A stretch of DNA of 64,000 bases from Rhea pennata. Its lineage: Eukaryota > Chordata > Aves > Rheiformes > Rheidae. Both the position numbers and the translations under genes were made by a program. The notes below the pieces were generated by a model. That model saw only the letters and a program-made list of their open reading frames with translations. It had not been told where the DNA came from and did no database searches. Below, in pieces: positions 35,127 through 49,789 of the stretch. Each line of letters begins with the position of its first letter. Position 1 is the first letter of the stretch. The stretch spans positions 57,948,570 to 58,012,569 of the forward strand of contig NC_084667.1 of NCBI RefSeq assembly GCF_028389875.1. Reading direction: 5' to 3'.

Positions 35127-38100
35127 CCCTAAATTAGCAAAAATTTAACAAGTCACACCAAACTAGCTATAAAACAATATATGACATATTCAGTTTTGTA
35201 TCTGAAAATAACGAAAATGCAATGAATTATCAATGCCAAAGCAGAGGCAAGAATATCTCAGCAGTCCACAAAAACAGGAGTCCTACAACTCGTTTATCTA
35301 AATGCGATGGAAGACTAAAAAGATGTCTGGAGGAGCAGATGACTTTCCAGAGTATTTGCTACAGGCTGGAAGAAATATGTGAACGATTTTTTCAAATCAT
35401 CAAGTTTTGGCAAACAAAATTGACTGTAGCTTCGCATAACTTAGTTTACAAATGGCTCAGTCCTCTTATGTTTCTTCTTTTGCAGTGAATAAGACAAAAC
35501 TGTGGACTGGTCTGATGCAGGAGACACATCTGGAATGCTGGGCCTTATGGAGGGGGAGAGGCTAGGATTTCGGTGCTGCAGCCAGGAAACGTGCCAGCGA
35601 GCAGGTTCCTTGGAGTCCTGGACCTCCGGAAGAGCTCGTTGCAGTGTAGCACAGCCAACTCTGTCCTACTCCACCGACCAGTGCACCAGGAGGCTGCAGA
35701 TGAAAGTTGCTGCCAATCAACTACATCTCGTATATCAGGTCACAGAGTGGGAGAAAGATTCTGGCACTGTGCTAGGAAAGTATGTAAAACATACCCCTAT
35801 CTGTGGGGGTGCACTGATGCAGAAGCCAAATCTATGAGTCTCACACTCAGTGCACAAAACTTAACAGCTCAGATGGATGGGCAGAATCTATATCAGTGAA
35901 GAAACTGCATGGGATGAAAGCTTTGCTTTTCTGTACACGGAGGAATCTGGTTCTGTTTTGTACCATCTGTGCACCAATTGTGTGGATTGTTTGGTGAGCT
36001 TTGTTTGTTTGTTTTTTCATTTGGGAAAGAGTAGAAGTCAGTAAAAAGAATATACTTCAGGTCACTTTAACTCTTGAACTGCTCTTTTTGCCCTCACCAG
36101 TGTTAATTATAAGTTCAAATTTCCTATAAAAGCCAAAGAAAATTCAGACCCAATAAGCAATTTCTGTAATTTATTTAATCTACAAAGAAGGACTTTATTT
36201 ACACTATTGAGGGAATTGTAACAAATATGAGAATACAAAAAAGATAAGATTCAACATCAGATTTTTAACGTTAGGTCTCTGCAGCTGACGATACATTTGC
36301 CTGTGCATATAATAAACGCAGAACCTGATGAAAATCTAATGACCATGTGATAGCAAACATAGGTGTTAGTAAGCATCCAGACCTTGAAGTGGATGCTCCA
36401 ATTAGGTGCATGTTCATATCCTTCTGCATTTGTGTGTGTGTATTCCTACAATATACATAAAAATTAGACTGAACAGATTTTAGCAACAAGTAAATGCAAC
36501 AAGATAAAATAGTATTGGTTTTTACATACTTTAAACATTAATATAAATATACTCATTCTATGCAGCATCTAATAAATACATTTCAGAAAAAAATTTATAA
36601 TCTTAATGTCCACTGGCCCTCCAATCATGCTGTGGCACTCACAGAACAAAATCTGAGACTACTAAAAACAAATGGGAGCCTTGCTTAATCAAGGCTTTGC
36701 AGACTGCTCAAGCCCAGAGGGGCATCCAAGAGAATCTCTTGATGAAAATTAAGGTTATAATGATATCAAGGTGAGAAAAAAAGCATTGCTCCTATCTGCT
36801 CCTCCAGAAGCTTCTGCTGACTTACAAGAAGCACATCACCTTATGCTCTCAATCAACAGAATGCAGCGGTGGAAGAGATGGACTAAGAATTGCATAAACA
36901 CTGGTAAATGTTGTACAGGAATGTTTTTTAAAATCTTGATGTTCTTTTTTGGCTTCTGGGGTTTTGGCAGGAACTCTGGTTTCTAGGCCCATTTCTGTGT
37001 ACACACTTTAATGATGGGCTTGATTAAGAGAGAGTAGTTCCCTGGAGGTTTAGCTATCTTATTTATTGACACGAAAATGGGTGCAATGCCAAAATCAAAT
37101 GGTCATGTCCCAAACCAATGGAAAATCACAGATGCAAAAACATTATGGAGTCTTCATTTTTCAGGCCTCATGTATTTCTACTGTTTTCCACTGCATATAA
37201 GCTTCCCAATGTAACCAACACGCAACCTGGCCTTGCACGAGATTATCTTCTGCCAAATAACAAGCAGCAGCAAAAATGTTAGCCAGCATCTGCCCATGAG
37301 GGAATTACACTGAGGTCCAGTTATATTTGTCCTAGTAACTCTATATGCCAAGTGATCCAGTTTTTCACAAATGAGGAATTAAAGGAAGAGCACAGATGTT
37401 GGCTCTGTAATAAGCTAAGACAGGACTGCTAAGAAAAATTCTAGACAATGTTGTAGAAGAGCTCAGGAGTCCACCTCAGAGGAAAATATGGCAATGATTT
37501 TAAAAAATGAGCTTGCTGTCATCCGATGTTCTACGCAGGATTCCAAATTTCTAGGGAAGTCAATAGGATTTACAAGTAAACAATATATTGCAGGATTGGA
37601 CTTAGTATTCAAAGTTCACTCCATCTTGGTAAAGTGCAACCATTTCTGAGATTACATCTGAAACTGCTTAATAGAGGTATGACACAAAATGAAGCTAGAC
37701 ACCAAAACAAAATGTGTGCAAGACAGTGCGCTTTGCACTGATAAAAAAGTACTCAGGAATCACTACTGGTCGCAATTTCTACCTCAAGACTACTTAAAGA
37801 CTTTTTAAAAATATACTAAGAAATACAGCCAGGGTTCCTGCTTTTCCTAACTGAAATAGGAAGTCGTCCATTGTATTAACTACTGACACAGAACTTTAGA
37901 CTGAAGAGCCATTTTCTTCTTCTCCCTGGCTGCCCCACGGAGAACTACCCTCTTCTCTGGCCCTGCATCCTTAATAAAATTCAGTCTCCAGGAGCTCTAT
38001 CTTTCTCTCTCATGGGAGAAAGTTAGAGCTCTACCATACGTTCTTTTACTTAAATAACAAATATTTCCAGATCAACAATTTAAGAAGCCTATGGAGCATC

Positions 38101-41100
38101 TGTGTACCAAATTCTGATCCCTATTTATGCTATTTATGCTTTTGAATATATCTTAGCATATATGTATACATTATTCTGTATGTTTTCATTTCTGTTTTAT
38201 TATTTTTCCAGGTTTGTCTTTCATCTGAATTTCATTTTATTATGAAATTGTGAATATTTTCTTACTCTTTTTTTAATTTTGTGTTTGTTCTGATTCTGGT
38301 ATTTAGTGACCTTGCCCTTCATTTACTCTTTCTTATTTCTTAAGGCAATGAGTCATTCTTGTGGTGGAGTATGAGTGGTTTTGCCAGCAAAATTTTTGAA
38401 GCACATATACTAAAAAGTCCTCTTACGACCCATTTACATTTGTAAAACGTTACACAAGACAATATTCATTCATATAGAGGTATATTTTATCAAGAGATGT
38501 ACTTGCAAAACCCATATTTGTTCTCAATTACTTACACGTGTCCTAACCACAGGTATGTCTCACATAACATGATAATGTAACTAGTACCTGTGTGTATTAT
38601 ATATACTATGACTGCTAAGAGTACATACACAATACATTCCAGTATCTCAAGCAGAAAAATGACTTCTTTAACAAGCTGATATTTGCAAATGCTATTATGT
38701 GAACAGAACAAAATGTAGCTGTCAACCAATGAAAAACATTATTGTAAGAGGAAGATATTTGTGTTTTGTTGGAATTTTCTTACTTAATTTTAAAAAGATT
38801 CCTAGACTATGATACAAAATATTTTCTTAATTCATAACATTTTCATCAGATATATTTGTATGAAATCTGACCATTTTTTGGTGTGCTGGGAACCCAACGT
38901 AGTAATAATGTTAAAAAAACAAACAGTGAAACGAACTAGAAACAGAAACCAAAATCATCCAGTTCAGTTTCATTATTTAAGTAAAGCACAGAAACCAAGC
39001 CCCAAATTATGAATCTGAGAAATACAAATCATGTTGTAGTGATGCTAAGTGCGATGATATCTGTAGGAAGATTCCTGCTGTTATCCGTGGACTTTGGACT
39101 TTTAACAAAGCTGAAACAAAAACATATTAATTTTGGATGTGGCTATATAATCTGTGGGCTCCAGCAGTAAAGCCGGCTTATGTTCCCGCCTCACACTTGT
39201 TCCTATCTGTGTGTCACAGCTAGCTGCCCCTTAGTTAGCTTGCTACAACTCTTTGTGAGGAAGCACTGAAAATCACTGAGGCGGCAATCACTGAAATGAT
39301 CTGGGTTAAGAATCATAAAAAGGGGGATGTCTCACCATCAGCCTTAACTTAGCTTCTGTAGATCATTTCATCCTCTTGAAAAAGCTTTGGAAAAGAAATG
39401 TGCCAGCACAAAAAGTCATCAAACTGAGAATCTAGTACAGCACAGGAAAAAATAAAAAGACAGCTGAAAAGCAATATAAACTGTGCCATTAACTACATTG
39501 ATGGTGCAATATATCTGTGAATATTACGCTGAACTCATCTTCAAAAGAAGTTTAACTGAAAGAAAAAGGTATCAAAGACAGGTAATGAAAATGTGGTTAG
39601 AGGCACAGTATGACTTTATTATAAGAGACTGAAATGAATAAGACAGTTCAGTTTTGAGAGGAGATGAATAAGAGATAATATGACACAGGCATCAGCTAAT
39701 GAAATTTCGGGAGTAAGTGCCAAGAATGTATCTGCAATACTGTTCGATAGGAATTCTCAGCAAAGAAACACATAAAGGAAGCCTCATGTTTCTGATCACT
39801 ACTATAAATGTAATAAAGGAAGAAGTGGGGAGATGAGAACTCAGTCATAACCTTGAAGAGTCTGATTTTCAGCCAATAAAGCTGAAGTGAAAGAGAAGCA
39901 GGAAAGCTCTGGGTAGAGCTTCTTCTAGTAGAAAAAGACAGACAGATGTGCATGATACTTTATGTATTGCTTTGGAACAATACAAATGATTGAAGAAAAT
40001 TTAAGTCTTTTGTTTGGAGTCTTCTGATTGGAGAAAATTGAAATCTTTTTGAAAAAATTACAAAATGAGAAAGTGTTAGTTCTTCAGACATCTGCTGTAG
40101 ATGTTGAAACAAGGTACAGAGAATTTTGGAAAAGTGGAAATTCAAGTGGAAAAGTGCTTTTCTTTCAATGCCATTTCCTGCTGAAGCTGAATTCAACTAT
40201 AGGATTAACCTTGCAAATGCATTACCAGGCTACCCAGGATATACCCTCCCCAAAAAGGCTACTGGAGACCGCTGTTGCATGAGAAAGGGTCAGCAAGACA
40301 GACATATAAAATATTTCTGGAATTAACCCCTTGTCTTTGCTGTGCCAACAGCAGGATATAAAATAGCAAAATAACAAATTCTGCTCATCCCAGATATCCT
40401 TAACACAATTTTAACACATTTAAATGAGATGCTAATTCATATTTGACACGGACTTTCGACAAAAGTAGTAGCACTTTGCACTACGGCTATGATACAGCTA
40501 CCTCAAATTAGTTTCAAAATTAGCCCTCGCATTGTTTCTGCATGTGCGTGACTGCTCATCGTTGCCTCCAACTCCGCTACGGCAGTCACATCACTCCATA
40601 CAAACTGTATTTATTCTGAAATGGGAAGTTGAGGTGACCAGCAGTAATTTCCTGTTGGCAAGACAGCTCTTCTAAAATAATCCGTCATTTAATGGTCATT
40701 TGGAGGCAGATGGCAACAATCCCTTGCCCAACAAGACTGGACTGCATTGTATAGCTGGAGAGATGCTTGCAGAATTAACTGTACTGGCTCAACTTGCAGC
40801 TTCTGTTTTCTGTTTGTCGGTCTGCTTGTCTATCTCTTTCTCTCTCTCCCATCTGCTTTGTTTCCCCTAAGCAGGTATTTAATGATTTCTTTGATGTCTT
40901 TTTTTTCAGGGGGAAGGGTAGGAAGGATAATTGATTGATTGATATAAGTTTTAAAAGTAGTAGACATATTTTCCCATTATTTTAGAAAAAATATGGTCCA
41001 TAGGTAATTGTCTTACTAAATCCCTGACATGCTGTTTGACTCTCTTACAAATCATTGACTGCAAACATGCCCAGACTTCTTGTCTCCCAGGAAAGGATGA

Positions 41101-44100
41101 GACTTTAACACATTACTTAATCTTAAAATTGAAAGGTGGAAAATGAAGCGATGAAGAGAACACAAAAGCACTGCAAGACAGTCTTACACTCTCCAGCCTG
41201 TTCAATATAGTATTAGTTAAAACACATTCATCAAGATATTTTCTAACCTAGTATCGTTTCACAAAATAAATATATTCATACGTCTTCCAGCACAGTCTTG
41301 GAAAGGAGAAGACATTATTACGTAGTGTCTACTCAAAGCCATGTTGAGGAGGTCTTTAAAAAAAACCCTTAAACGAACGAGACCTAGAATGACTACTTTG
41401 GAAATAAAAACTATGGCTAGAAAAGGAACAGACAAATGCAAAGAAGGTAAGTAAAGCAATTTTCAGGGATCGACATGTTGCCAATTTGGAAGGAATGCAT
41501 TGCAAGATATCTAAACACTGTTAATGAAGGTATATCAACAATCAGATTTTACTAATGAAATTAGCAAAACCAATAGACAGGAGGCTAGACAAAATATGAA
41601 GACAAACTATGTATTTGGTATTATGAAGCTATCAAGAATATTAAAGAAAAAACAGAGCAACTCAGTAAATTTTTCAGTGATTGTCTTCCTTTTTTCTAAG
41701 GATAATACCAGAGTGAGTCTGAGACAGCTCAGCTTAAAAATCACCTCAAAATTCACTTAATAGTGCAAGCACTTCAACTACAACAATCATTTTATCCCAT
41801 TGATCCTGATAGATGTGTTGTACTCTGTATCCACCCACACCTACAGTATTTAAAACCTCTGTGGCAAAATTATGAGATAAATAGCTTGGAGCCTCATTGA
41901 CTCTAAAATGCTGTACACAGGTTGTAAGTTGGAAACACATTCCAATCAAGCCAGAGAGATAAATGCAGTAACTTTTCAGAAAGAAAATAAGAGATTTTGG
42001 TGCACTGATAACTTAAGTAATTGGTTTATCCATATGGATTGCTATGAGTATCTCATAGGTAATGAAATCAGCCTCACTGTATGCATAAAAGTTAAGGAAT
42101 CACTATACTCATTTTACAACTGAGGAACCAAAGGCACTAAAAATACCAATCATATTTCTTGTCTGCTAGCATTCCATCGTTGGGAAGTATTTTGGGAAAA
42201 CCTACAGCCTTTACAAGTGAAATATACTCCATTCCAGTCCTTTTTAAACGGAGTTGGCATATGATAGAGCAGATTTGTTCTTATGCTGACAATGATTTAT
42301 CAGGGTAAAAGACTTCAGTCTTCTGGGAGACTGTCTGTATTCTCACAAGTACGAAACTCAAGCACTGTAAGTGATTTTGCTATTAGTGACGGTGCAAAAT
42401 AATTAATGGAAGACTATGTTAGACAGAGTAATGTGAATATCAAGCAGTAGTCACCACTAGAGAATTTAGAAAGAAAAACAGGAATGGTGACCATCAGAAG
42501 TACTACAACTATCCAGAAATAAGCGTTTAAAATAACTGGTTTTAATATTTTATGGCAACATATATTTGTCTTCCATGCATTGATTGCAGTGAGCAACAAG
42601 TGTAATATAAGAAACAAAGCCAATTTTAAGAAGAGAAAAATTTTATAGTTTGCTATTCAAGGCATAGATCTGGTAACAGATGGAAATTGAATCTTTTAGA
42701 CTGTTCTTACCACAATGATTACTTAGAAAACTTATGCCGATTATAGTCACTGTTAGCACTATTTAAGGATGTATATGCATAAAACACGGAGAGAGCTCTA
42801 ATACCAAAAAAATCTTGCTTTCTGTCATACTGGTTTATCACACTCTACAACTGGAGAAGGATTTGTCGTCTTCACTGCTTCCTCAGATTTCCTCAGTGTC
42901 CTGGGTTTTGGAGAATGAATTTGTCTCGGTGATTTTTAGTGACACCTGCAGTTCTCTAAGAAAAATGCAGGGAGAAGTTTTTTCCTGTGCTATAGTCCCA
43001 ACATAGTGCCCGCTCTACCATTTACCCACTGCTAAGAGAACAGCGGGCATGAGGCACATCAAGAGGTTTTACGCCGGCTGTTCAACCAGCTCACTGGGGC
43101 CGCTGGCAGCTGGTACTCCGGGGACTTGGACCCAGTCAGAGCACTCTAAGAGAACTTACACAGAACCTTCTCGTCTCTCGCTTCAGCAGCCCTGTGATAT
43201 ATCCCATGTGCAGCTCAGAGTCAACCTCTTCATTTGCACTTCCTAAGCTATAGGCTTTTTTTTTTCCAGTCTGTAATATCAGAAACAGAATCCAGATACC
43301 ATTCAGCCACTTGCTTACAGATAGGTTGTGCAACTCCTACCATCACTTTGCACAACTTCTTCTCACAGAATTTCATGCTACTAAAAGATATATGCTTTAG
43401 CAACTGTTAAACATTATCTAGAGGAAAGTTATTGATCCATGAAGTATTGACTGAATGTTTCTTAAAAAAACCTATCAGATTTTAATGGTGTTGCTGTTTA
43501 TCATACACAATCACTGCCTGATTTATTTAAAGAGTTTATAAGAGACTGTGAGAATAGTGGTTGCTCTTTATCCCAAAGCATGGATGTCAGGCTGCAGCTG
43601 AAATAGAAATGGACTAACATTTCTGTTGAAAAAAGCTTTTAGAGAGTTTCTAACTGAAGCTAGATAGCAAATAAAATTTTCTTTTTTTTTTTCTCTAAGG
43701 AAAAGCAGATTCTGCAAACAAAATTGTATCAAAGAATTTAAGAGTACTTTGCTACCAATAGTCTAAGTAATAGAAATGCTATATAAAAATGAAAGCCTCG
43801 AGTCAAGAAAGAAAAGCCAAGACTTTTTCCTAGAAAATACTGAGGTGAATACTCATGTATTTTCCCAACATGAAGATGTTATTAGCAATGTAATAACAAT
43901 CTGATATTCCCAGCTCCTTCTGCTCATGATCATAGCCTCTCCTTAAAATTCATTACTATGATTTTTACTCCACAGTTTTAAATTGAATATCAATATGTCC
44001 TGAAGGCTTTATTGGTTCTTACAATTTCATATGCCCAATTAGTCTTTAAACAACCACCTACCATTATGCACACTGTTTCCCTCTTGGAGCAATGTTTACC

Positions 44101-47100
44101 TTTGACAATGGTCGGGTAAATATTCTGGATTACTAGGACTCAGAGACTTGTGTAGTAATGAAAAGTTAGTACTGATCTATAATTTAGTAAAAGAAAAGTA
44201 TAAAGAACCTAAACATGCAATTATTGTCCTTTTTGTTTACAAGGTACATATAATTTATTTGGCCAACTAGTCTGGAATCTTTAATTCTTCTGAGGATTAA
44301 GCTTCTAGGATTGCTTTGTATAGAAGCTGCTTGTGTAATTCATACTGACACCTTACTAAATCCTAGCTAAATACTCTGGATCATGATCATAGTTACAGTG
44401 TTCCATAAACAAGGATGACTGGAAAAAACATGCTTACAATGTTTAGTTTCCAGAAAATATCAGAACTAGTTACTATAAAGTTTGTGTAAAGCTTGAGATT
44501 ATAGTGAAATTAAAATGTAATCAGTAAACGTGCACTGACGTTGCAGAGGCTTAGATGGGGAACTTATATGTAAGTCTTAACACTGCTATACCAGAGAGGT
44601 CACACGCAGATTCCACTGTACTTAAAGGACAAGAACACCGATGTGTGCCCTGAAGAACTAAATATTTTCTAATGCTGAATGGTAATGTTGTCATACAGAA
44701 TATTACCATTAGGCTCTGTTATCTATCTCTTTCAGTAATTGATTAGCTCTGATAAAAGACTGTTCATTCGTTCTGAAATACTGGTTGACTTCCTCTTCAG
44801 TGCTTAAATTCCTAGACCCACCCATGCCAGAATCCCTGAAATAAATATTTTATTTCAGTAATCTTCTTTAGAAGCCAGGTACTCCAAAAACTGAATACAG
44901 AATGTAGAAAATAGGGGTATTCTGTACTTACTGCATGCCCCCTGGCTGGGGAAAAACTTAAATTAGAGATCTATGATGGATAATGCACTAGGAAGGCTTA
45001 CACTCTTAAGATACTGAGGAGGCATGGACCATATAAGATTAGTAATGCCATAACAGTGTTCTCTTTGCAACAGTAGCTTTCTAGTAAACAGGAACTACTC
45101 TACGAATTCTTCAGATAGAGGAGTGCAGTTTAATTCTGGAAATTAAAATGGAGGAACTATTAAACAGCAAATTCTCAAAGAGGACAGCATGTCCTAAAGA
45201 GGCCGCTGCTATGCAGTCATGAAAATGAGCACTGTTGAACAGCCAATGCAATAGAATGAGAAGTTACGTCTGCCATACCAAGAACTATCTGTACCAATGT
45301 CTGAGAGACCATCTGGCCTCCATTAAAAAGAGAAAAGAAATCCTCTCAGTCTTAGGACACAAGAATACAGAGAGAAATTTGTCAGGCAGTTGGAATCTGC
45401 ATCTAAAAACAAAGCCAGATAGTTCACCACACACCACTGCAGTGATACTGAGGAATGAGCAAACCTGCTTAGGCTGATGAGAAAGGAGACAGATCCACAT
45501 ACAGGGTTCAGAAGGTAAATAGCCTTCAGTGAAACACATATATACCAGCCACTGGACACTGACATTTATAGTTTAGGCTCCCTGGCATGAGATCTTTTCT
45601 TAATGGTGAGACAAAGATATGTTTTCTCACCATTCCTGCTGGCAGAATGGTGTACATCCCTAACTACAAAACAAATGAAACTCCTGCTGCCAAGAATCAG
45701 CAGAAGAAATACTGGGCATAAAGGAGAAGATTTCATCATGTAGCATCAGCCAGACAGAGACAATGTGTATGATGCTGACAGTAACCAGTGGGGGCTTCAC
45801 AATCTAAAGGATGCAAAGAGCAGAGCTAGTATCTCAGGAACATTCAAGTCAAGAAGCGATGGTGAGTGGACCAACACAGGTACTACTGTCTTACCGTGTC
45901 ATAGCTGACACAGCTGCGTGTCAGATTGATGCTGTAGGAGACAAGCAGTGTGAACTTCCAACATTTCCCTGTAAACTTCACAGAATAAATCATTAGGGCA
46001 TATGACATTCCCAGTGCTCATATGAACACCTCACTAACCTGATTAGTCTCCCAAAGGCCACAATAAATTTTGGGTCTAGTGGCATGCTCATGAGAAAATG
46101 AAGAGACACATATCTCCATAGGTCATTTGAGAAAACAACTTCAGAGCCTAGCTCCCCTTTTTACCTTGTTTGAGTCTTGAACTGGTAAAGAGAAAGCATG
46201 GCCCTAAAAGAGAAAACAGAGGTGTGCCACAGGTAGGCTGGATAACGGAATATGACCTTCAAATGTTCTGCATAACTGAAATGAAGCTTTGGACTAAATC
46301 CTCAATAAGAAAAAAGCAAAAGGCCACTTGTAATAGTTACAAAAGATCTGAAAACCATTCCATTTCAGCAAGACAGCTGTCTTGTATGCACTGAGCAGGA
46401 GAGGAAAAGAGCAATAACATGGCTGTACAAATAGTGCAAGGACAAATTTTCAGATCTTGAATGACTGGGCCACAGTAAACCCATTGTCACAGCAAGCACA
46501 TGGACTTACACCAAGAAGGAACGCATGGCTCAGGAACAGGTGTCAATGGAGACCAGAGGGCATATCTAGCACCTAGCTTTTTCCCCCAGGCAATAGTAAT
46601 CTTTGATGTAAAGAGTACTGCCTCTAAAAAAGCCGAACAGTAAATGGAAACAGCAGTCGTAAATACAGGAGGAAGCCTTCAGAGCCTGTTTCTCCAGACA
46701 AACAAGGATTTAGGGCAGATGCCAGATTTAGAGGGGAGAGTAGAAAAATGGGAACTATTCTGTATCAAAAGATAACTGGATAAGAGGGAAATACCAGGAG
46801 AAAAGGCTAAATTGTTGCAGCTGACCCCTCTTTCCATAAGGTAAGCTGCAAGTCTGTAGTGGCAAATTTTCTTTCCTCTTGCTGTTCCCTGGTATCGGAA
46901 GAAGTTTCATTCCATCAGCCAAATTTGATAACTAAATACTATGCCTAAACTATTACCTTGTTCAAAGGAATAATGACAAACATTTTTTGCTTGCAAATAG
47001 TATTGCTTTTGAAACATCAATGCACATTAGGAATTCAGTACTTACTATAAAGATTGCTAAATTTTTATTTCTGTGCTTGATCACACAAAAAATTCACTCA

Positions 47101-47149
47101 AGATAACTTTTTATTTTTCAGTGTGTCTAGGCACACATTGATGTCCTAT

Positions 47150-47220
47150 GTCCTGCTCCTGGTAAACAAAGTCAAAGTAAAAACTCCTATTAATTTCAAT
47201 AATGTAACATCAAATCCCAA
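47150..47220. mobile_element. Possible degenerate palindromic repeat
   Basis: GTCCTGCTCCTGG followed by AAAGTCAAAGTAAAAACTCC and TTAATTTCAATAATG resembles an old hairpin repeat of the form TCCTGCTCC...AAACTCC...TTTCAATGG. The right arm is badly worn. Confidence 0.35.
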
Positions 47221-47859
47221 ATCTACAGCTGGACAGGACACTGTTATATTTGCAGACAGATATTTAGTCACAGGTCATTTCTGCAAGGACAGTGTTTTTG
47301 CAAAAATCCTCTGTGAATATAATAAAGGGTTAAGCAGAGAGATTTTAAATTACAACACTTTTTATCAGTTCTTCACGATTTTATCCCTATCCATATCACA
47401 TCTCCTCAAACATATAGTGAATTACTTAAACAGTTGCAGCTGGTACAGAGTGTGTTTGGAATAACCATGAATTTCTACAGCTTAGTCAGCAGTATGCTTT
47501 GGCTTAAAATGTCAAAGGATGGCATTCATCTCTTCCTCGAAAAAGTGCTTTCTACCTCATGAAAAAAATGAATAGCATACCAATGTAGGAAATTAAAGAG
47601 TTTGGGATTGGAAAAAAAACAGAAACTACATCTAATCTGACCAAAAAAAGTAGAATGATTGATTGAGTGTCTACATGAATGTAAGAGCTGGATGAACACT
47701 AACTGGCTTAATTATTTCAATCAAGACTGGCAGCCTATTGATAGAAGAGGAGGAAATATTACTGGTGATAAAAATTAGTCAAGACAGTCAAACACAAAAC
47801 TTACTGCTAACATTTGCAGAAGAATCTTATCATACTGAGCAACAGGAAATAAAATTCAT

Positions 47860-48069
47860 TAACTACAAAGAAATGATCTCTGACTCTGGAATTTCCTGAA
47901 CTGCAAACTGCTGGAGCTGGAGAGAATATTCAGAGGAAGTAACACAACATGATTGCCCTGTTCTATTGTTTTTTTCCAAAGCATTTTATTTTAGGCAATG
48001 TTGGAGACAGGAAACTGGGTTAGAGTGACCTTTGGTCTAACCCAATATAATAATTCTAACATTCTTAAA
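47860..48069 (+). mobile_element. Ancient CR1/L3-type LINE 3' tail
   Basis: Segments match the conserved 3' end of old amniote CR1/L3 LINEs: GAGAATATTCAGAGGAAGT near 47922, TTGCCCTGTTCT near 47953, then TTGGAGACAGGAAACTGGG from 48001 and GACCTTTGGTCTAACCCA near 48028, ending in an ATTCTAACATTCTTA tail. It is a different family from the younger minus-strand CR1 copies in the window. Confidence 0.75.
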
Positions 48070-49019
48070 ACAGATGATGGACGGATAAAATCAATTAAGG
48101 CAACATAACACCTGAGGGGAAAAAGAGGCCTGAACATATACTTAAAAAGATGATCTCTTTGCTAATATCATTCTGAAAGCTGGTCTTCAAGTCATTGTGG
48201 GTGATTCTTTGAAAACAACATTTTACTACACAACAGGATTCAAAAAGTCAAACAACATAAATGATTAGGAAAGAAACAGAAAATAATTATTAGACAATAT
48301 AATCCTAACATATTCGTATATCTACAAAGTATGTAATTCTGACATCCCACCTCCAAAAAAAAGAGTCTATAAAAGTTATAGAAGTATAGAAAGAGGAACA
48401 AAGAAGAACAGAGGTATGGAACAACTTCCAAATACAAGGAAGCAAAATACTCTAAGTTGCTTCACATCAAAAAACAGAAGATTGAAAGCAGATGACTAAT
48501 GTCAATGCAATCATTAATGGTTGAAGAAGATAAACAGGGATTATCCATTATTTGTTACTTTGCAAGAACTGAGGCTCACCAAATGAAATTCTCTCATGGC
48601 AGGTGAGAAGTGGTATTAAGCTGGGTGGGCATTTGGTCTCATTTCAAATCACTTGAAATAAATGAGATCAATAACTTATATTCAAAGATTGGTATGGATA
48701 GTAATAAAACAGTGAATGTTCACAATTATTAAAATTACTTATATCCTTTTTTAGAAAGGACAATTAAAGAGATACTCCAAAACTTAAACCAGTTTAACAA
48801 TTAGAGATGAGGAAAAGACTAAGGCCAGACCACAGCAGTTCCTGTAAAATTCTTACACCATCCTTTGAAAGTACAAATATAACATATCAACAATTTTAGA
48901 GACAGAATATAAGACCAGATGGAATTTTTATGTTCAAATTAACATAAAGTGTTAAGTCTGAAACATTCAAAATTTCAGCCACATAATATCCCAGGCAATG
49001 TATTTCTGAGGACTTATTC

Positions 49020-49060
49020 ATTGTCCTATATTGTCAATGTATTGTCCTGTATTGTCAAAT
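49020..49060 (+). repeat. 21-bp tandem duplication
   Basis: ATTGTCCTATATTGTCAATG at 49020-49039 is repeated at 49041 with only two or three changes. Confidence 0.9.
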
Positions 49061-49770
49061 CTGTTTCCCTGGAAGAAAGTACTTACTTTTGAAACTGTAC
49101 TACTTGTCATGTTCTATTGCCCAAACAAATCCACGTTTTATTTTTTTTTTAAATTCCAAAAAGACTTAGGCACACTGAGTAAACAGATTTAATACGCTGA
49201 ACTCAATCGTGACTTCTCCAGTTACATTTTTTGGCAGAAAATGCCTTTCTGAGTTTCTATTTCACTAAGATTCACTTAATACAACAAAAGCTGAGCATGC
49301 TTTGATCCACAATAGCAAATTTAAAATGTATGGAGAGACAATAATGCTGGGAAAATGCTCTCTTGGCAAATAAAAGCTGAAGCAAATTAATCCCATCAAT
49401 TTCCCATTTTAATGAGTTCATCATTAATAATACTGAAATATTTATCAAAATTTATATAAAGATAATTAGGAAAGGTCTTTAGACCTGCCAGAAGGATCGG
49501 AAGTTATTGGAACTTTTATCACATGAGCAAGATCAAAACCAAAGTAACTATATTCTTTTTTTCTTCTGTGTTAAGCACCTCTTATACCCCAAGCATCTGA
49601 CTATTGTCTCGACTTAAAGCACTTGGCTATAACCCAAAGACAGGTTCAAATAAGGTTCTGAGAGTTCACACACATGCACATACACACGTTCTTTTGATCT
49701 ACCCTCTCTACATTAGGAATAGGAGTCAACAGGCGTTAAAGGCAGTCAGAGTCTAAAAACATGTTCAGTA

Positions 49771-49789
49771 TTTTGCAGGATTGGGCCCC
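49771..49789. mobile_element. Possible terminal fragment of a palindromic repeat
   Basis: TTTTGCAGGATTGGGCCCC resembles the terminal box of old amniote hairpin repeats. Only one end is visible, so it is a weak call. Confidence 0.25.

Larger units (their letters stand above)
29791..47859. other. Intergenic region with repeats only
   Basis: Contains the diverged CR1 at 31.5-31.9 kb, a possible worn LINE piece near 32.39-32.57 kb, and three hairpin relics between 32.08 and 35.13 kb. The frames at 35222-35488 and 35502-35837 (88 and 111 codons) are the longest outside the CpG islands apart from repeats. They match no family I know and lack supporting context, so I do not call genes. Nothing else recognisable. 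Confidence 0.55.
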
